Assembly: GCF_003710105.1 (NCBI RefSeq)
Contig: NZ_CP033325.1
Location: 434,001-498,000 of the forward strand
Reading direction: 5' to 3'
From: Georgenia faecalis
Lineage (GTDB): Bacteria; Actinomycetota; Actinomycetes; Actinomycetales; Actinomycetaceae
DNA length: 64,000 bases
This document shows, piece after piece, positions 8,230 to 17,242 of the stretch (position 1 is its first letter; each line of letters begins with the position of its first letter). Both the position numbers and the translations under genes were made by a program. The notes under the pieces are model-generated. The model made no database searches and was not told the DNA's origin. It saw nothing but the letters and a program-made list of their open reading frames with translations.

Positions 8230-10083
8230 GTGTCTTCTCTGTTTCCGATGATGGACGACGACGAGCAGCCCATCCGCCGTGAGCGGCGGGGTGAGGGCCG
8301 ACGAGACCGGGGCAGCCGGCGCAAGCGGCGGGGCCGCCTGACGCTCGCCATCGCCGGTGGTTTCGTGCTCGCGGTGATCCTCCTCGGGGTCGCGGCTCTC
8401 CTGCTCGCCCTGGACGCCCGCACCGCCTACGCCGAGCTCCAGGCGGCGATGCCGCAGGTGACCCAGCTCCGGGCACAGGTGCTCGCCGGGGAGAACGACG
8501 TCGCCGCCGCCACGTCGGAGGAGCTCCAGGAGCACACCAGCGCGGCCCGCGACGCCGTTCACGGCCCGCACTGGACGCTGGCGGGCCTCCTGCCGGTCGT
8601 CGGCCCCAACGTCGACGCCGCCCAGGCGGCCGCTGTCGTGGTGGATGACCTGGCCACCGGGGTGCTGCCCGACCTCGTCGCCGTCACCGCCGTGGTGAAC
8701 CCGGCGAGCCTCGCCCCGGTCGACGGGCGGATCGACGTCGCCGCCCTCAGCGCGGCGGCGCCGCAGGTGGTGGCGGCCAACGACGCCGTCGCGGCCGCGG
8801 CCGAGCGGATGGACGCCGTGTCGCTCGACGGCGTTCACGAACGTCTGCGCGGGCCGCTGGAGGACCTCCAGGTCCAGCTCGACGAGGTCAGCTCCCTCAC
8901 GCAGACCGCCGCGCGCGCGGTGCAGCTCGTCCCGCCGATGCTCGGCGCGGAGGGCCCGCGGGAGTACCTGCTCATGGTCCAGAACAACTCCGAGCCGCGG
9001 AGCACCGGGGGCCTCACCGGTGCGTTCGTCCATCTGCGCGCCGACGCGGGCGCCATCGAGCTGGTCGACCAGGGGCCGGCCGGGTTCCTCGGGTCCTACC
9101 CCGAGCCCGCCGTCGAGCTCACCCCCACCGAGGTGTCCCTCTTCGGCACGCAGATCGGGCGCTATCCCGGAAACATCACGGCGACTCCCGATTTCCCGCG
9201 CAGCGCGCAGATTGCCCAGGAGATGTGGCGCCAGAGCCACGGCTCGGAGATCGACGGCGTCTTTTCCGTCGACCCCGTGGCCCTGGGGTCGTTGCTCACC
9301 GCGACCGGACCGGTGGGGCTGCCCACCGGGGACGAGCTGACCGCGGAGAATGCCGCCGCCATGATGCTCAACGGCGTGTACCTGCAGATTCCTGACCCGG
9401 ACATGCAGAACCTGTTCTTTCAGGCCGCCGCGGGAACGATCTTTTCCCACGTGATGTCGGGTGCGGGGAGCCCCGTCGCAGCGGTGGGGGCGCTGACCCT
9501 CGCCGCGGAGGAGGGGCGCCTGCTCGTGTGGTCCGCGCACCCGGAGGAGCAGGAGCTGCTCGCCGGCACCGTGCTCAGCGGCGAGCTGCGCGGGCACGCC
9601 GGCGATTCCCCGGTGGTGGGCGTCTACCTCAACGACCTCAGCGGCGCGAAAGTGGCGTACTACCAACGGATGGACGCCACCGTCACCGCGGCCACGTGCC
9701 GCCCGGACGGCTCGCAGGACCTCACCCTCGCGGTCACCCTCAGCAACGACGCGCCCGCCGGCGCGGCGGACCTGCCCGTCTCGCTCGTGGGCAACGGCGA
9801 CGCCGTGGAGCCGGGCGGCATGCGCTCCAACGTCCTCGTCTACGCGCCCACCGGTGGGCGCATCACGGACGTCCGGGCCAGTAATGGCGAACCGGACGTG
9901 CTGCCGCAGATCCACGACGACCTGGTGGTTGCCGCCCGACGGATTGTGCTCTCACCTGGGGAAACGGTGACGACGGAGTACGACATCACCACGGGCCCCG
10001 GCCTTGACGGCGAGGTAGACCTTCGGCTCACCCCCGGTCCAGGGGACGGAAAGTTCACGTCCTCGGGTTCCCAGTGCTCATGA
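8230..10083 (+). CDS. DUF4012 domain-containing membrane-anchored protein
   Basis: 617 residues from GTG 8230, with GGTGGA eight bases upstream; the ATG codons at 8248 and 8251 are alternatives. A very basic cytoplasmic N-terminus (about 35 residues) precedes one membrane segment (LTLAIAGGFVLAVILLGVAALLLAL), then a large extracellular part that begins with helices (YAELQAAMPQVTQLRAQVLAG) and continues into the DUF4012 region (REYLLMVQNNSEPRSTGGLTGAF). The family has no established biochemical role; it is common in actinobacteria and often lies near exopolysaccharide genes, as here, where the polysaccharide locus starts 1.3 kb downstream. It is followed by an LPDTG-anchored protein on the same strand. 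A role in surface polysaccharide assembly or attachment is inference from position. Confidence 0.8.
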   Translation: MSSLFPMMDDDEQPIRRERRGEGRRDRGSRRKRRGRLTLAIAGGFVLAVILLGVAALLLALDARTAYAELQAAMPQVTQLRAQVLAGENDVAAATSEELQEHTSAARDAVHGPHWTLAGLLPVVGPNVDAAQAAAVVVDDLATGVLPDLVAVTAVVNPASLAPVDGRIDVAALSAAAPQVVAANDAVAAAAERMDAVSLDGVHERLRGPLEDLQVQLDEVSSLTQTAARAVQLVPPMLGAEGPREYLLMVQNNSEPRSTGGLTGAFVHLRADAGAIELVDQGPAGFLGSYPEPAVELTPTEVSLFGTQIGRYPGNITATPDFPRSAQIAQEMWRQSHGSEIDGVFSVDPVALGSLLTATGPVGLPTGDELTAENAAAMMLNGVYLQIPDPDMQNLFFQAAAGTIFSHVMSGAGSPVAAVGALTLAAEEGRLLVWSAHPEEQELLAGTVLSGELRGHAGDSPVVGVYLNDLSGAKVAYYQRMDATVTAATCRPDGSQDLTLAVTLSNDAPAGAADLPVSLVGNGDAVEPGGMRSNVLVYAPTGGRITDVRASNGEPDVLPQIHDDLVVAARRIVLSPGETVTTEYDITTGPGLDGEVDLRLTPGPGDGKFTSSGSQCS

Positions 10084-10141
10084 TCAACGCTAGGATCACG
10101 AGAACAGACCGGGCGGTTCTGACTCACCAGGGAGATTTCTT

Positions 10142-10675
10142 ATGATTCGTCGTTCTATTGCTGGCCTCATCACGGCCGCAGTACTCGTGTTCGCACCCAC
10201 GGCGGCCATGGCCTACACGGCTGACGACTACGACGCCGACGTGTCGACGACCAACCCCGCTCCGGGTGAGTCGTTCGAGGTCGTCATCGTCGCCCCGAGC
10301 GGCACGGACGTCACGCTCACCATCACGGCCGAGGGTGTCTCGGACGCCGCGATCCAGATCGCCGGCACCAAGTCGCTCACCAAGACGGCCGTCGACGGCC
10401 AGGCCGTCTTCACCGTGACGCTCACCGAGGAGGGCCGCTACGCGATGGTGGCGACCGCCGAGGACGGCACGGTCATCGAGACCTTCGCCATCGTCGTCGG
10501 CGACGGCGTCCCCGGTGCCGGTGACGGCGACAACGGTGCGGGTGACGACGGCGCCGCTGGCCCGTCGCTCCCCGACACGGGCGCCACGGCCACCCCGCTG
10601 ATCATTGGTGGCATCGCGCTCCTCCTTGTCGGTGGGGCGATCGTCTACCTCGTGCGTCGCCGCGCGCACTCCTGA
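10142..10675 (+). CDS. Small LPXTG-anchored surface protein
   Basis: 177 residues from the ATG at 10142, with GGGAGA just upstream and a -10-like TAGGAT at 10091-10096. A signal peptide ends near AMA|YTADD. An Ig-like beta domain (about residues 30-120) is followed by a Gly/Asp linker, the sortase signal LPDTG at residues 143-147, a hydrophobic segment and the basic tail RRRAHS. The protein should be covalently attached to peptidoglycan by a sortase encoded elsewhere. The short single domain suggests a wall spacer, adhesin or structural subunit rather than an enzyme. It has its own promoter-like site but may also be read from the DUF4012 gene 58 bp upstream, and a strong terminator follows. 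Confidence 0.85.
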   Translation: MIRRSIAGLITAAVLVFAPTAAMAYTADDYDADVSTTNPAPGESFEVVIVAPSGTDVTLTITAEGVSDAAIQIAGTKSLTKTAVDGQAVFTVTLTEEGRYAMVATAEDGTVIETFAIVVGDGVPGAGDGDNGAGDDGAAGPSLPDTGATATPLIIGGIALLLVGGAIVYLVRRRAHS

Positions 10676-10691
10676 CCGAGTCCTGACCGCC

Positions 10692-10724
10692 CGAAAGGCC
10701 CCCGCGATTCGCGGGGGCCTTTCG
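10692..10724 (+). terminator. Strong Rho-independent terminator
   Basis: Perfect 15-bp arms CGAAAGGCCCCCGCG (10692-10706) and CGCGGGGGCCTTTCG (10710-10724) with an ATT loop, 16 bp after the stop codon of the LPDTG gene. The T-rich right arm fits an intrinsic terminator. Confidence 0.9.
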
Positions 10725-10750
10725 TGCGCCTACCGAGAGGACGTCACACC

Positions 10751-11296
10751 GTGACGATCACGCGGCGAGGGACACTGGCGCGCTGGGGGCTCGTGGCGGC
10801 GGCGCTCACGCTCCCCGTCACGGCCTGTACGGACACCACAAGCGAGGCGCCGGCAACGCCGTCCCAGACCTCGGTAGCGCCAGGGGCTCCCACGACCGTT
10901 ACGCCGACGGCCGGTGCCGGCTTAGACGATCTCGCCGGCTATGCCGACGAGTTGGTCGCGGTGACGAACGCTGCGCGCCGCGAGGAGGGGCTGGCGGCGT
11001 TGACCGTGTCCATGTGCGCCCGCGCGGCCGCTCAGGAGCGCGCCGAGGTGCTCGTGGGCGAGGAGGAACTCGTCCACGCCCCCCTCGCGCCCGTCATCGA
11101 GGACTGCGCACCGATGACGACTGCGGCCGAGAACCTCGTCAACAGCACCGCGGCCCCCGAGGAGGTGCTCGAGGCCTGGCTGGGGTCCCCGGGGCACCGA
11201 GCGAACATCGTCGATCCTGCGCTCACCGAGATCGGCATCGCCTGCGTCGACGACGACGGCCAGGCGTTGTGCTCGCAGGTGTTCCTCGGCCCGTGA
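10751..11296 (+). CDS. CAP (SCP/PR1) domain lipoprotein
   Basis: 181 residues from GTG 10751, chosen because GAGAGGA lies 10 bases upstream and the GTG at 10724 lies inside the preceding terminator. A lipoprotein signal with lipobox VTAC (LTLPVTACTD) is followed by a Ser/Thr/Pro-rich linker and a CAP domain with the family pattern (LVAVTNAARREEGLAALT, AENLVNS, WLGSPGHRANIVDP). Four cysteines in the domain could form disulfides outside the cell. Bacterial CAP proteins are secreted proteins of mostly unknown activity. The gene is flanked by terminators on both sides and so should be a single transcription unit; it faces the end of the polysaccharide locus. Confidence 0.85.
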   Translation: MTITRRGTLARWGLVAAALTLPVTACTDTTSEAPATPSQTSVAPGAPTTVTPTAGAGLDDLAGYADELVAVTNAARREEGLAALTVSMCARAAAQERAEVLVGEEELVHAPLAPVIEDCAPMTTAAENLVNSTAAPEEVLEAWLGSPGHRANIVDPALTEIGIACVDDDGQALCSQVFLGP

Positions 11297-11327
11297 CGGC
11301 GGGGCCATCCGAAAGGCTCGTGAAAGG

Positions 11328-11370
11328 CGAAAGGGCGACGCGCACGGTATCCGTGCGCGTCGCCCTTTCG
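11328..11370. terminator. Bidirectional terminator between CAP gene and polysaccharide locus
   Basis: A perfect 20-bp inverted repeat: left arm 11328-11347 starts CGAAAGGGCGACG, loop TAT, right arm 11351-11370 ends GTCGCCCTTTCG. It lies between the converging CAP gene and tyrosine-kinase gene. The A-rich left and T-rich right ends let it work in both directions. Confidence 0.9.
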
Positions 11371-11394
11371 TCACCTGGACCTTGCGGGTCTCCG

Positions 11395-12834
11395 CTAGCC
11401 GCGTCGGCCGGCGAGCACCCGTGCGCGCCGCGGGGTGCTACCGGCCCCGCGGCGCGCCTTGCTCGCGGCCCCGGAACCCTCGTGGGGCCGGTAGGACTCG
11501 TACGAGTACCCGTAGCGGTCGTTGTCCTGCTTGGACACCTTGTTCATCACGAGCCCGAGGACGTGCGCGTCCACCGCCGCCAGCGACTCGAGACTGTCTC
11601 GCAGCTGACCCTTGTGAACGCGGTCCGCGCCCACGACGACGAGCATCCCGCCCACCTGGTTGCTGAGCACGGCGGCGTCCGTGACGGGAAGGAGGGGCGG
11701 GCTGTCGATGATGACGACGTCGTAGCGGTCCGTGAGCTGCTTAAGGACGTTCGCCATGGCGCGCGAACCCAGCAACTCACTCGGGTTGGGCGGCACCTGC
11801 CCGGCAGGAAGGATGTCGAGTGTGGTGTTCTTCCATGGCTGGACGACGTCCTCGATCTCGGCCCGGCCGATCAGTACGGTCGTGAGTCCCACCCGGCCTT
11901 CGATGCCGGCGTACTCGGCGACGCTCGGCCGGCGGAGATCAGCGTCGACCAGGACCACCCGCGAGCCAGCGTCAGCGAGTGCCACCGCGAGATTCGCGGC
12001 CGTCGTGCTCTTGCCCTCCTCGGGTACCGACGATGTAACAACCACCGAGCTCGGCCGATCCGCAAGGTCGAGGAACTGGAGGTTGGTTCGAAGCCTCCGG
12101 TATGCCTCAGCCCGTTGCCCGTGCGGATCGTCGTGCATCACGATGGGGTGAGCCGCCGTCTTGTCGTCGAACCGTACAGTCCCGATGACGGAGGCTTCGG
12201 TGATGGTGGCGAGATCCGCTTCTGATCGCACCTTCGTGTCGAGTACTTCGCGGAGCAGCGCGATGCCGGCGCCGAGGAGCAGTCCAAGCACGAGACCTAG
12301 AGCGAGATTTCGGGAGACGTTTGGGGAAGATGGAGCCTGTGAGATCACAGCTTCGTTGAGCCTGGTTGCCCGAACGGCCTCAGTGCCATTGGCACTGTCC
12401 GGGGAGAGGCCACCAACCGTTGCCGCGACCTGGGCTGCCACGAGGTTCGCGATGTCGCGCGCCATAGCAGGGTCAGCATGTGTCGCTGATATCTCCAAAA
12501 TGGTCGTGTCTGGTGCTATAGACACGGCGAGGGCTTCAGCTAGGGCGTCCGGAGTCACCGCGCCCCCGAGCGCCTCAGCGGCAGGCTCGAGTACAAGTGC
12601 CTGCTGTGCGACCTCCGCGTACGAACCCATCTGTCGCTCCGTAAAGGAGGAGCCCTGGGCGAGGTCAGAGACCGATCCGCCGCCTTGGACAGCAAAAAAG
12701 AGTCGCGTCGACGATGTGTATTGCGGTGTCACCGCTAGGGTCACCGCCGTCGTCAATGCGAGTGCCACCAACGCCCCTGCGACTACGGTAAGCCATCGCT
12801 TTCGCAGCACCTGGAGGTAATCCGCCAGTTCCAT
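11395..12834 (-). CDS. Wzz/BY-kinase fusion: polysaccharide chain-length regulator and tyrosine autokinase
   Basis: 479 residues from the ATG at 12834, with AAGGGA upstream. The N-terminal Wzz domain is bounded by two membrane segments (about residues 15-35 and 178-198, the latter LALGLVLGLLLGAGIALL). The cytoplasmic bacterial tyrosine kinase domain has Walker A PEEGKSTT (K275), Walker A' VLVDADLRRP, Walker B VVIIDSPP and a tyrosine cluster YGYSYESY near residues 440-449 for autophosphorylation. Such proteins control polymer length and export together with Wzy. The gene lies at the far end of the locus, separated from the polymerase gene by an IS3 remnant, so it may be transcribed separately. 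The basic C-terminal tail beyond the tyrosines is unusual in length. Confidence 0.93.
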   Translation of the reverse strand: MELADYLQVLRKRWLTVVAGALVALALTTAVTLAVTPQYTSSTRLFFAVQGGGSVSDLAQGSSFTERQMGSYAEVAQQALVLEPAAEALGGAVTPDALAEALAVSIAPDTTILEISATHADPAMARDIANLVAAQVAATVGGLSPDSANGTEAVRATRLNEAVISQAPSSPNVSRNLALGLVLGLLLGAGIALLREVLDTKVRSEADLATITEASVIGTVRFDDKTAAHPIVMHDDPHGQRAEAYRRLRTNLQFLDLADRPSSVVVTSSVPEEGKSTTAANLAVALADAGSRVVLVDADLRRPSVAEYAGIEGRVGLTTVLIGRAEIEDVVQPWKNTTLDILPAGQVPPNPSELLGSRAMANVLKQLTDRYDVVIIDSPPLLPVTDAAVLSNQVGGMLVVVGADRVHKGQLRDSLESLAAVDAHVLGLVMNKVSKQDNDRYGYSYESYRPHEGSGAASKARRGAGSTPRRARVLAGRRG

Positions 12835-13070
12835 ATGTATCCCTTAACTTGCCCTCGCTGTCAGCATCATCTTCCCACACCAACTCGTGCGGCCCTTCGT
12901 ACTGTCCCCCCAACAGGCTCCGGCGCCTGGACCTGAGCGATAGGGCCACTCAGCCACCGGCGCCGATACGTGCGGCGGGCCGCTGGAGACTGCTGCACGA
13001 ATACGTGACAGTGGTTCTCGGCTGGCAAGTGCGACCTGAGTGGCCATGATGGTCTCGTACTCGATGGGTA

Positions 13071-13522
13071 TCAGGCGTCGGAGTCGGGCTTAGCGCCGGC
13101 GGCGGAGTACGTCTGCTCGGTCCAGGTGATGACCGCCAGGCGCAGCTCGGTTCGGGTGGTCCAGCGGCGGCGGTTGAGCACGTTCTTCTGGAGCAGAGCG
13201 ATGAGGCTCTCCATGGCGGCGTGTCCCACGGCTAAGGCGGCTTGGCCCATCGATCCGCGGGAGGCGTGGCGGCGGCGCAGCCCGGCGAGGAAGCGCCGGG
13301 CTCGAAATTGCGAACCGCAGTCGGTGTGGACGTGCACCGTGCGCGCGCAGCCGCTCCACCATGCTGAGCGACCGTTGTCAACAGGCCCGTAACCGCGATG
13401 CGGCTCTTCGTCCGCGGGCCGATCAAGTAGCCCACGATCGCGTCGGGAACACCGATTTGATCGCGCACAGGTAGGCCTTTGCCGTTATCCGTGTGGCGAG
13501 TGGTGATGTCGGTGCGCCGCAT
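13071..13522 (-). pseudogene. Decayed IS3-family transposase (OrfB) fragment
   Basis: Two reading frames on the minus strand together carry the C-terminal half of an IS3 OrfB integrase. The first (from about 13522) reads TDITTRHTDNGKG and IVGYLIGPRTKSRIAV, the second (from about 13337) reads HTDCGSQFRARRF and AAMESLIALLQKNVLNRRRW. These match the DDE core and the end of IS3-type transposases. The frames are joined only through a frameshift near 13320-13340, the N-terminal part, OrfA and any terminal repeats are missing, and the usual DNA before AAMES is replaced by VGH. It is therefore dead, and marks past insertion between the polymerase and kinase genes. Confidence 0.85.
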
Positions 13523-13618
13523 TCGATTCCCGGTTAAGGGTTGAGGACGGGGCTTCCTGGGGTGGTGCAACCTGGGACGCTCGTGCTGCTCCGGACTACG
13601 CCCACAGGGTCAGCAGCG

Positions 13619-15010
13619 CTAGCGAACCGCCCGCCTGCGCGTAGCCACCGTCGATTTCCTTGCTGCGGCGGCTCGCGACCACGCAAGGACCAATCCCGCC
13701 GCGATGAGCGGGTACAGCACGCTCTTGATTGTGCCAAGCGCATCAGACCGCAACGCCATCGGCAGCGCCGCCAGGACGACCGGGTACAGCAATGCGCTGC
13801 TGGTGTTGGCGGGCCACGCTGCGCGAGAGTGCGAGCGAGCGACCACTAGTCCGAAGATGAAGCAGGCCGCCACGAGCCCGACGGTGCCGAAGTTCAGGTA
13901 GCCCTCAGCCGGGAGGCTGTATCCGAAGCCTTGGTGTGGGTTGGTGAAGCTCAGCATGTCGCGGAACGCCTGGCTGCCGGTGTCGTCAGGCGGGCCGAAT
14001 AGGGCGTTGGCGATAGGTGAGGGTAGTTGCCGCGCGACTGCGGCGGCGTAGGTACCCCCGCCAGCGAACGGCATCGTGTCCGGTACTTGCTGGGCCGTGA
14101 TGCCGGTGGTGAACGTAGCAACACCGAGGTCTGTGACCGTGGCCTCGAGATCCAGAGCAAACTCCGATCTAGAAACGACCGCCGACCTGTAATTGACGAC
14201 CGCGGCGACCGCGACGAGGACCGCACCGAAGCCCGCAGCAACCTTAATTGGGCTCGTCCGTTTACGGGTGATGGCATAGAGCAGAACGATCGCGATAGCG
14301 ATCATCGCTCCGCGGTTACCGGCGTACCCGCTGAGGACCGCGAGGGAGATCAGGAGCGCCCAATCGGACGCTGGCAAGATGCCACGCTTCCCTCGCTCCC
14401 GATGAGCGGTTGTCAACATCACGACCGCGAGTGGCGTCACGATCAAGGCGAAGGCCCCGACGGTGCTCATCAACCCGTAGTCAGTTTGGTTCAGACCTCT
14501 GGCGCCCAACCCGCCCCGCACCAGGTTCCAAACCGACAACCCAAGCGGAACGAGGAGCAGTAGGCGCGCGACCTGCATCTGCGTCCGGGCGAACTCGGGC
14601 GGCCGCCAGTCGAGCTGACGCGCGTTGGAGCGCACCTTGCGCGTTGTCACGCCGAGTCCAAGGCCGAACGCTAAGACCGCAAGGAACATGTAGTACGCCG
14701 TCTGGGGGTGCATCTGTTTTGCAGTGAAACCGAGTGGGGCCGCGCCGTCGACGAGGATGCTCCAAGCGGGCAGCAGAAAGGACACAGCTGCGTAGCCCAA
14801 GGGGAAGATCAGTGGGTGGAAGATGTCGACGTACCCGTTGTCCGCCCTACTGCGTATGATGCCGGTACCAATGCCAACGGCCGCAACGGCCCAACCCCAC
14901 ATGAGCGGGTTTGCTGGGATGGTGGCATGGGACGCGGGACTGGCAACGAAGAACGCGACGCCGATGCCGCCGAGGACGGTCAGTGCGATGAAAGACGTGT
15001 CCCGGGCCAT
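13619..15010 (-). CDS. Wzy-like polysaccharide repeat-unit polymerase
   Basis: 463 residues from the ATG at 15010; the upstream ribosome binding site is weak. The protein is hydrophobic throughout, with roughly twelve predicted membrane segments and one larger periplasmic-side loop (about residues 310-370, containing GSQAFRDMLSFTNPHQGFGYSLPAEGYLNFG), the layout of O-antigen or oligosaccharide polymerases. Sequence conservation in this class is low, so the call rests on topology, on the EGYLNFG-type motif near the end, and on the neighbouring flippase and chain-length genes. It would join lipid-linked repeat units outside the membrane. A 93-bp gap separates its stop from the IS3 remnant. Confidence 0.78.
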   Translation of the reverse strand: MARDTSFIALTVLGGIGVAFFVASPASHATIPANPLMWGWAVAAVGIGTGIIRSRADNGYVDIFHPLIFPLGYAAVSFLLPAWSILVDGAAPLGFTAKQMHPQTAYYMFLAVLAFGLGLGVTTRKVRSNARQLDWRPPEFARTQMQVARLLLLVPLGLSVWNLVRGGLGARGLNQTDYGLMSTVGAFALIVTPLAVVMLTTAHRERGKRGILPASDWALLISLAVLSGYAGNRGAMIAIAIVLLYAITRKRTSPIKVAAGFGAVLVAVAAVVNYRSAVVSRSEFALDLEATVTDLGVATFTTGITAQQVPDTMPFAGGGTYAAAVARQLPSPIANALFGPPDDTGSQAFRDMLSFTNPHQGFGYSLPAEGYLNFGTVGLVAACFIFGLVVARSHSRAAWPANTSSALLYPVVLAALPMALRSDALGTIKSVLYPLIAAGLVLAWSRAAAARKSTVATRRRAVR

Positions 15011-15879
15011 TGCTTCATGCTATCCGGCTTGGAGGGCGGATCCGCGCCGAGCCCGTCGGACAGCGACGAGGTGTAGCTAACTCGGACGTAGGAGCCACCA
15101 ACTGGGCATCGTTGAGGTGAGGAGCGCCTGCGAGGCCTGCACGTTGGGGAGTCACACACGACGGCTGGCGCGACCACGTCCGGAGCGCCGTCAGCTGGGG
15201 ACGCACGCGGCCTATCGACTACGTCCACTCAGTGGCTGCCTGATCACAGCCACCCCGCCCTCAGCGAGATTCCCGACGATGGGAAGGGGACGCAGGTGTG
15301 GCCTTCGTGCGCCGCACAGCGGCCTACTTCGTCCCGCTGGCGTCACGGCAGTTCATCGAGCCACCTGCCCCCGGCAAAACCGGAAGGCCAAGACGATTCA
15401 GTGCATTCGGCAAACTGAGGGCGCATCCCGCCCCGCTGCCGCCAGCGACCGCGCCGCCGCGATACCCCTACTCTCGGCAGCTCCCACCAACAACGCCTCA
15501 CGCCGCGACGCTGCACTCGGCTGCCAGACCTGTCGACCAGTATCACCAACCTGGAGTCTGATACATCCAGCGCTCGCCTACTCCGAAGCCACACGACCAC
15601 GCAGGCGAAGGAGAGACGTGGCGTCGCGGGCGCAACGAACTCGACCGCGGCGCACCAGCGCACCAGCGTTCCGGTAGCGAGGTGACCGAGCGACCGGTTC
15701 GTCGATGACGACAGCAGATCACCCGATTCAAACGTCGATCTGACCAAACGGTTCTAAGGAATAGGTCTCGCCGCGCTGCTGCGCCAAGCCAGGGGGTAGC
15801 AACAGTGGTGGTCCTCGTGAGCTGAAATGCGAAAAATGCGTACACGCACCTCTCTAGTCCGACTCGACCAGGAAATCAC
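15011..15879. other. 869-bp stretch with no recognisable gene
   Basis: Between the polymerase and flippase genes lies DNA with several short open frames on both strands (for example 15343-15747 minus and 15117-15677 plus). None has a good ribosome binding site, recognisable motif, or the codon bias of its neighbours, and all are rich in Arg, Ser and Pro as expected for chance frames. No inverted-repeat ends of an insertion sequence were seen. It may hold the promoter of the polymerase gene or the debris of a lost gene. Confidence 0.5.
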
Positions 15880-17112
15880 TCAACTTGGTTTTGGCGCACG
15901 TCGTCCGCGCGCGGAGGCCCTGCGTGCGTTTCGGGAGACGCCCGAGGCGAGAATGGCGATGGCGAGCGCGCTGCCTGTGAGGGTACCGACGAAGTACCCG
16001 TCGGGAACCTTAGTGATGTGTGCGACGGCGACCGCTGCGCCCGTCGCGATCAGCATCACCGCCCGAGCGCGTCGGACGTGGACATCCAGCACCCACGCGC
16101 GCGAGGCGAAGAACAGGACCATGTACACGCCTTGGAGGAGATACGTCGCCGCGACCCAGGGGAACACCGTGATCGTTGCCCCAAGGGCGTCGCCTAAAAT
16201 CGACGACCCGACCGCGCCAAGGAGAGCCCACCCCAGAGAGGCCCATAGGCCCGCGGCAAGCAAAATTATGACCGCGGGGGCTGCCATGGACCGAAGGCCC
16301 ATGCTCCTTCCCGCGAAGGCAGGCAACAGAATTAGTCGGAGGGAACCAAAGAGTACACTCAGTGGCCCAAGTAGCAAGTTCGCACCCCGGACGCCAGCGC
16401 TGAATTCCAGTCCAAGCGCCGGCACCACCATGACACTAGCGACGTGTAAGGAGGACACCAGTAGCGCGCTCTCCATTGCGTAATCCCAACGCCAGATTCG
16501 TACCGACGGGTCGTAGTCCGCTCGGACCGATCGTGTGTAGCGCAGCGAGAGCAACGAGGCAACGCTATATGGCGCGAGAATGCAACAGACCACGTACCAG
16601 GGGCCGGAAAGATCGAACGCCACTCCGCCGAATAGGCAGACGACGCTCCCGATAGCGAGGATGGCCGATATGGCGGTACTCAGGGCCGCGTCGCCCTGGC
16701 TGTGCATATAGGCGCGGGTCCAGGTGTGACGGATGAGGAGATACGCTGACAAGGTGCCCGCGGCTATGAGGGCGAGCGAGTTATATGAAGAGAATGCCGT
16801 AAGGAGGATTACGAGTGCGGCGAAAACACCGAGGACCGGTGCGGCCCAGCGATCTATTCCCCAAATAGCCGCGGCGCTGGTCTCTCGCGGGAGCCGCAGG
16901 AGCACGTCCACGTACCCTCCCTGCGCCACCGCCTGGAGTCCGAGCGTCAGCGTCCACAGTACCGCAAAGAATCCGAAAGCCTCCACGCCAAGTGCGCGCG
17001 CGGCGGCAACTGAGGCGACCATGGAGAATGCGCTCGTAAATCCTATGTCGAGAGCAGAGAGCATCTTGATTCTGTTGGCAGCGAACATGACTGACAGCGA
17101 TCTGCCGGTCAT
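15880..17112 (-). CDS. Wzx-like polysaccharide flippase
   Basis: 410 residues from the ATG at 17112; in-frame ATGs at residues 9 and 17 are alternatives because no good ribosome binding site precedes the first. The protein has about twelve hydrophobic segments with short loops and an N-terminal pattern (ALDIGFTSAFSMVASVAAARALGVEAFGFFAVLWTL cut into helices) typical of the polysaccharide-transport/MATE-like flippase superfamily. It would flip undecaprenyl-linked repeat units to the outer face of the membrane for the polymerase. It is separated from the GT14 gene by 130 bp, the first long gap in the locus, so an internal promoter is possible. The basic C-terminus ends RRASARGRRAPKPS. Confidence 0.78.
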   Translation of the reverse strand: MTGRSLSVMFAANRIKMLSALDIGFTSAFSMVASVAAARALGVEAFGFFAVLWTLTLGLQAVAQGGYVDVLLRLPRETSAAAIWGIDRWAAPVLGVFAALVILLTAFSSYNSLALIAAGTLSAYLLIRHTWTRAYMHSQGDAALSTAISAILAIGSVVCLFGGVAFDLSGPWYVVCCILAPYSVASLLSLRYTRSVRADYDPSVRIWRWDYAMESALLVSSLHVASVMVVPALGLEFSAGVRGANLLLGPLSVLFGSLRLILLPAFAGRSMGLRSMAAPAVIILLAAGLWASLGWALLGAVGSSILGDALGATITVFPWVAATYLLQGVYMVLFFASRAWVLDVHVRRARAVMLIATGAAVAVAHITKVPDGYFVGTLTGSALAIAILASGVSRNARRASARGRRAPKPS

Positions 17113-17242
17113 GTGAGCGCACTCAAGGTGGTACGGGCCGCCACCACGCTCCAGGGCCGATCGATGAACGCCTGGATGCCGAACGGCCTTTCCGGACTGA
17201 ACGCCGTGTCAGCGCTGGCGTCCCCGAGTGCCGGTGCGGCCC

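Noticed and set aside
13534-13743. Additional small minus-strand gene between polymerase and IS3 remnant
   Set aside because: It overlaps the polymerase gene end, has no ribosome binding site or motif.
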